Positions 13,520 to 15,040 of a DNA stretch of 15,040 bases are shown piece after piece. The notes below the pieces were generated by a model, which saw nothing but the letters and a program-made list of their open reading frames with translations, did not search any database and had not been told where the DNA came from. The translations under genes and the position numbers were made by a program. The DNA is from JAGTVB01 sp049282355 (GTDB lineage: Bacteria > Pseudomonadota > Gammaproteobacteria > HK1). Where the stretch lies: NCBI GenBank assembly GCA_049282355.1, contig JBAPTW010000215.1:1-15040 (forward strand). The letters run 5' to 3'. Numbering within the stretch: position 1 is the first letter of the stretch; each line of letters begins with the position of its first letter.

Positions 13520-15040
13520 TCACTGCAGCGGCACGGTCTGACACTCGCGGAAGATGCGTCGCCTACACGCCTTACACACGTCGCGATCGAGCACCGCGAA
13601 AATACCGCCGAGCGCCTGGTCCTTGGACTGAAAGACGCGCGCTTCGCCGATGGTCTTCAGGTAGCCGCCGCGGCGCAGCGGATTGACCACCCCGGGCTTG
13701 GGGTGGATAAGATAAAGTGCGCCGCCTTGGGCGCGCCGTGTGCGTGCCTCTTGCCCCAAAAACTCGGCCCCCGCCACGTCGATGAAATTCACCCCGCGCA
13801 TCGTGATCGCCAGATGTTTCTGCTCGGGAGCCTGGCGCTCGAAGTGGCGCAGCGACGCATTCACATGACTGATGGCGCCGAAGAAAAGAGATCCCTCGAT
13901 GCGCGCGATCTTAAGTTGGGGACACTCGGGAAGCGAACGGTCAGTGACAAATTTGCGCTTGGGATCACGCGGATCCGGGACCCGTGACACCACCCAAGGT
14001 CTCGAGGTCCGGTTGAGATACATCACCAGCGAGAGGATGACGCCCGCGAGGATGGCGAATTCCAGCTCCAATAGCAGCGTGGAGGCAAAGGTGGTGGCGA
14101 GCACCAGCGTCTCGGAACGGCTGGTGCGCAAGATGCTCCGAATGTGCGGAAAATCGATAAGACCCCAGCCGACCAAGAACAGGATCCCCGCCATAGCGGC
14201 ATTCGGCAGGTAGGCGGCAAGCGGCGCCACCAAAAGCACAAGCGCCATCAGCAGGCCACCGGCGAGCACGGCCGCCATGGGCGTCTTGGCGCCTGCGGCA
14301 AAGTTAAGCCCGCTGCGATTGAAGGACCCGGTGGCAACGTAACCCGAGAACAAGCTCCCGGCGAGATTCGACAGTCCCTGACCAATGAATTCTTGGTTGC
14401 CGTCGATGTGTTGCCCGGAGCGTACTGCAAGCGATCGCGCGATGGAGACCGCCTCCGTGAGCGCAAACAGCGTCATCGCCAGCGCCGCCGGGGCGATCTC
14501 TCGCATCGTCCTAAAGGAAAAGTCGGGCATCGACAATGGCGGCAGCGTGCTCGGCAAGGCACCCACGGTGGCAATTTCCCTCGTGGCACTTCCGAACCAA
14601 GCCTCTAGCGCGACGGCAGCAACACTGCCCATCAGCATCGCCACAATCATGTAAGGGATCCGAGGCCAATAGCGCTTGACGAGAATACCGCTGCCTAAGG
14701 TAATGACCCCTACCGTCGTTGCCAGCAGGTTGCTGTCGCCGATATGTACCGCCAGCCCTTGCAGAGTCTCATGAAAATGGGCTGTGCGGGGAACATCCAG
14801 TCCGAAGAAATGCTTCGCTTGACTGCCGATGATAAGAATGGCGGCGCCAGCGGTGAAACCGATGACCACCGAATGGGAAATAAAGTTGACCAGGGCGCCA
14901 AGGCGGGCAAATCCCAGCGACACCTGAATAACCCCCACTAGAAAGGTGAGCGTGAGCGCGAGCTCCACATAGCGAGCGCTTCCGGGCTCCGCGAACACGC
15001 TCAGCGCCGAGAACAAGACGATGGAGGCGGCGGTGGTGGG
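13520..15040 (-). CDS. SulP-family anion transporter with STAS domain, 5' part outside window
   Basis: About 506 codons are visible; the frame stays open to the right edge, so the N-terminal helices lie outside. The membrane part has family signatures: RLGALVNFISHSVVIGFTAG, then NQEFIGQGLSNLAGSLFSGY and TGSFNRSGLN. A STAS domain follows (about the last 130 residues; HLAITMRGVNFIDVAGAEFLG). The tail DVCKACRRRIFREC carries three cysteines. SulP proteins import sulfate, bicarbonate (BicA type) or other anions, usually with Na+ or H+. Placement beside RuBisCO genes favours bicarbonate uptake, but sulfate cannot be excluded from sequence alone. The gene is convergent with the cbb-linked genes and so is separately transcribed. 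Its last codons are duplicated as the relic at 8383-8448. Confidence 0.92.
   Translation of the reverse strand, partial: PTTAASIVLFSALSVFAEPGSARYVELALTLTFLVGVIQVSLGFARLGALVNFISHSVVIGFTAGAAILIIGSQAKHFFGLDVPRTAHFHETLQGLAVHIGDSNLLATTVGVITLGSGILVKRYWPRIPYMIVAMLMGSVAAVALEAWFGSATREIATVGALPSTLPPLSMPDFSFRTMREIAPAALAMTLFALTEAVSIARSLAVRSGQHIDGNQEFIGQGLSNLAGSLFSGYVATGSFNRSGLNFAAGAKTPMAAVLAGGLLMALVLLVAPLAAYLPNAAMAGILFLVGWGLIDFPHIRSILRTSRSETLVLATTFASTLLLELEFAILAGVILSLVMYLNRTSRPWVVSRVPDPRDPKRKFVTDRSLPECPQLKIARIEGSLFFGAISHVNASLRHFERQAPEQKHLAITMRGVNFIDVAGAEFLGQEARTRRAQGGALYLIHPKPGVVNPLRRGGYLKTIGEARVFQSKDQALGGIFAVLDRDVCKACRRRIFRECQTVPLQ
13541..13585. repeat. Right direct repeat flanking the cbb block (sulP 3' end)
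   Basis: This is the right-hand copy of the 45-base repeat at 8404-8448, with 39 matches. It lies inside the C-terminal coding part of the intact sulP. Confidence 0.75.

Overview
The window is GC-rich proteobacterial DNA. It carries a red-type (form IC) RuBisCO cluster: cbbR divergent from cbbL-cbbS-cbbX, with two small unknown genes after cbbX and a convergent SulP-family anion transporter. This implies an organism able to fix CO2 by the Calvin cycle, most likely a beta- or gammaproteobacterial chemolithoautotroph. The sequence alone does not settle genus or energy source, and no carboxysome genes are present.

Left part (1-4.7 kb): three plus-strand envelope genes. The first encodes an unusual chimera, an ABC-type periplasmic binding domain of the nitrate/sulfonate/bicarbonate group joined to a complete bestrophin-like DUF4239 membrane domain. 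The second is a membrane-anchored TraB/Tiki-like protein. The third is a secreted protein combining an LprI-type (DUF1311) and a MliC-type domain, both lysozyme-inhibitor folds. It is followed by an imperfect palindrome resembling an integron attC site.

Middle (4.7-6.4 kb): about 1.7 kb with no recognisable gene and a visibly more AT-rich stretch near 5.06-5.5 kb. It has several small dyads and one doubtful 112-codon ORF. It looks like an accessory junction or decayed DNA.

6.4-8.4 kb: an OmpR-type response regulator and its sensor kinase, with overlapping reading frames. Between the kinase stop and cbbR, on the minus strand, lies a relic of about 20 codons of a SulP C-terminus. It is 39/45 identical to the 3' end of the intact sulP gene at the right edge and in the same orientation. 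The cbb block therefore sits between two copies of a sulP 3' end, which suggests it was inserted downstream of an ancestral sulP or that a second sulP was lost.

8.4-15 kb: CbbR probably binds the 213-bp cbbR-cbbL spacer. CbbL and CbbS form the enzyme, which has an unusual 6-residue insertion in the large subunit's beta-C/beta-D loop. A strong intrinsic terminator separates cbbS from cbbX, the AAA+ activase gene. The SulP transporter is a plausible bicarbonate (or sulfate) importer serving fixation. The binding-protein/DUF4239 chimera may also concern inorganic carbon, but that is speculative.
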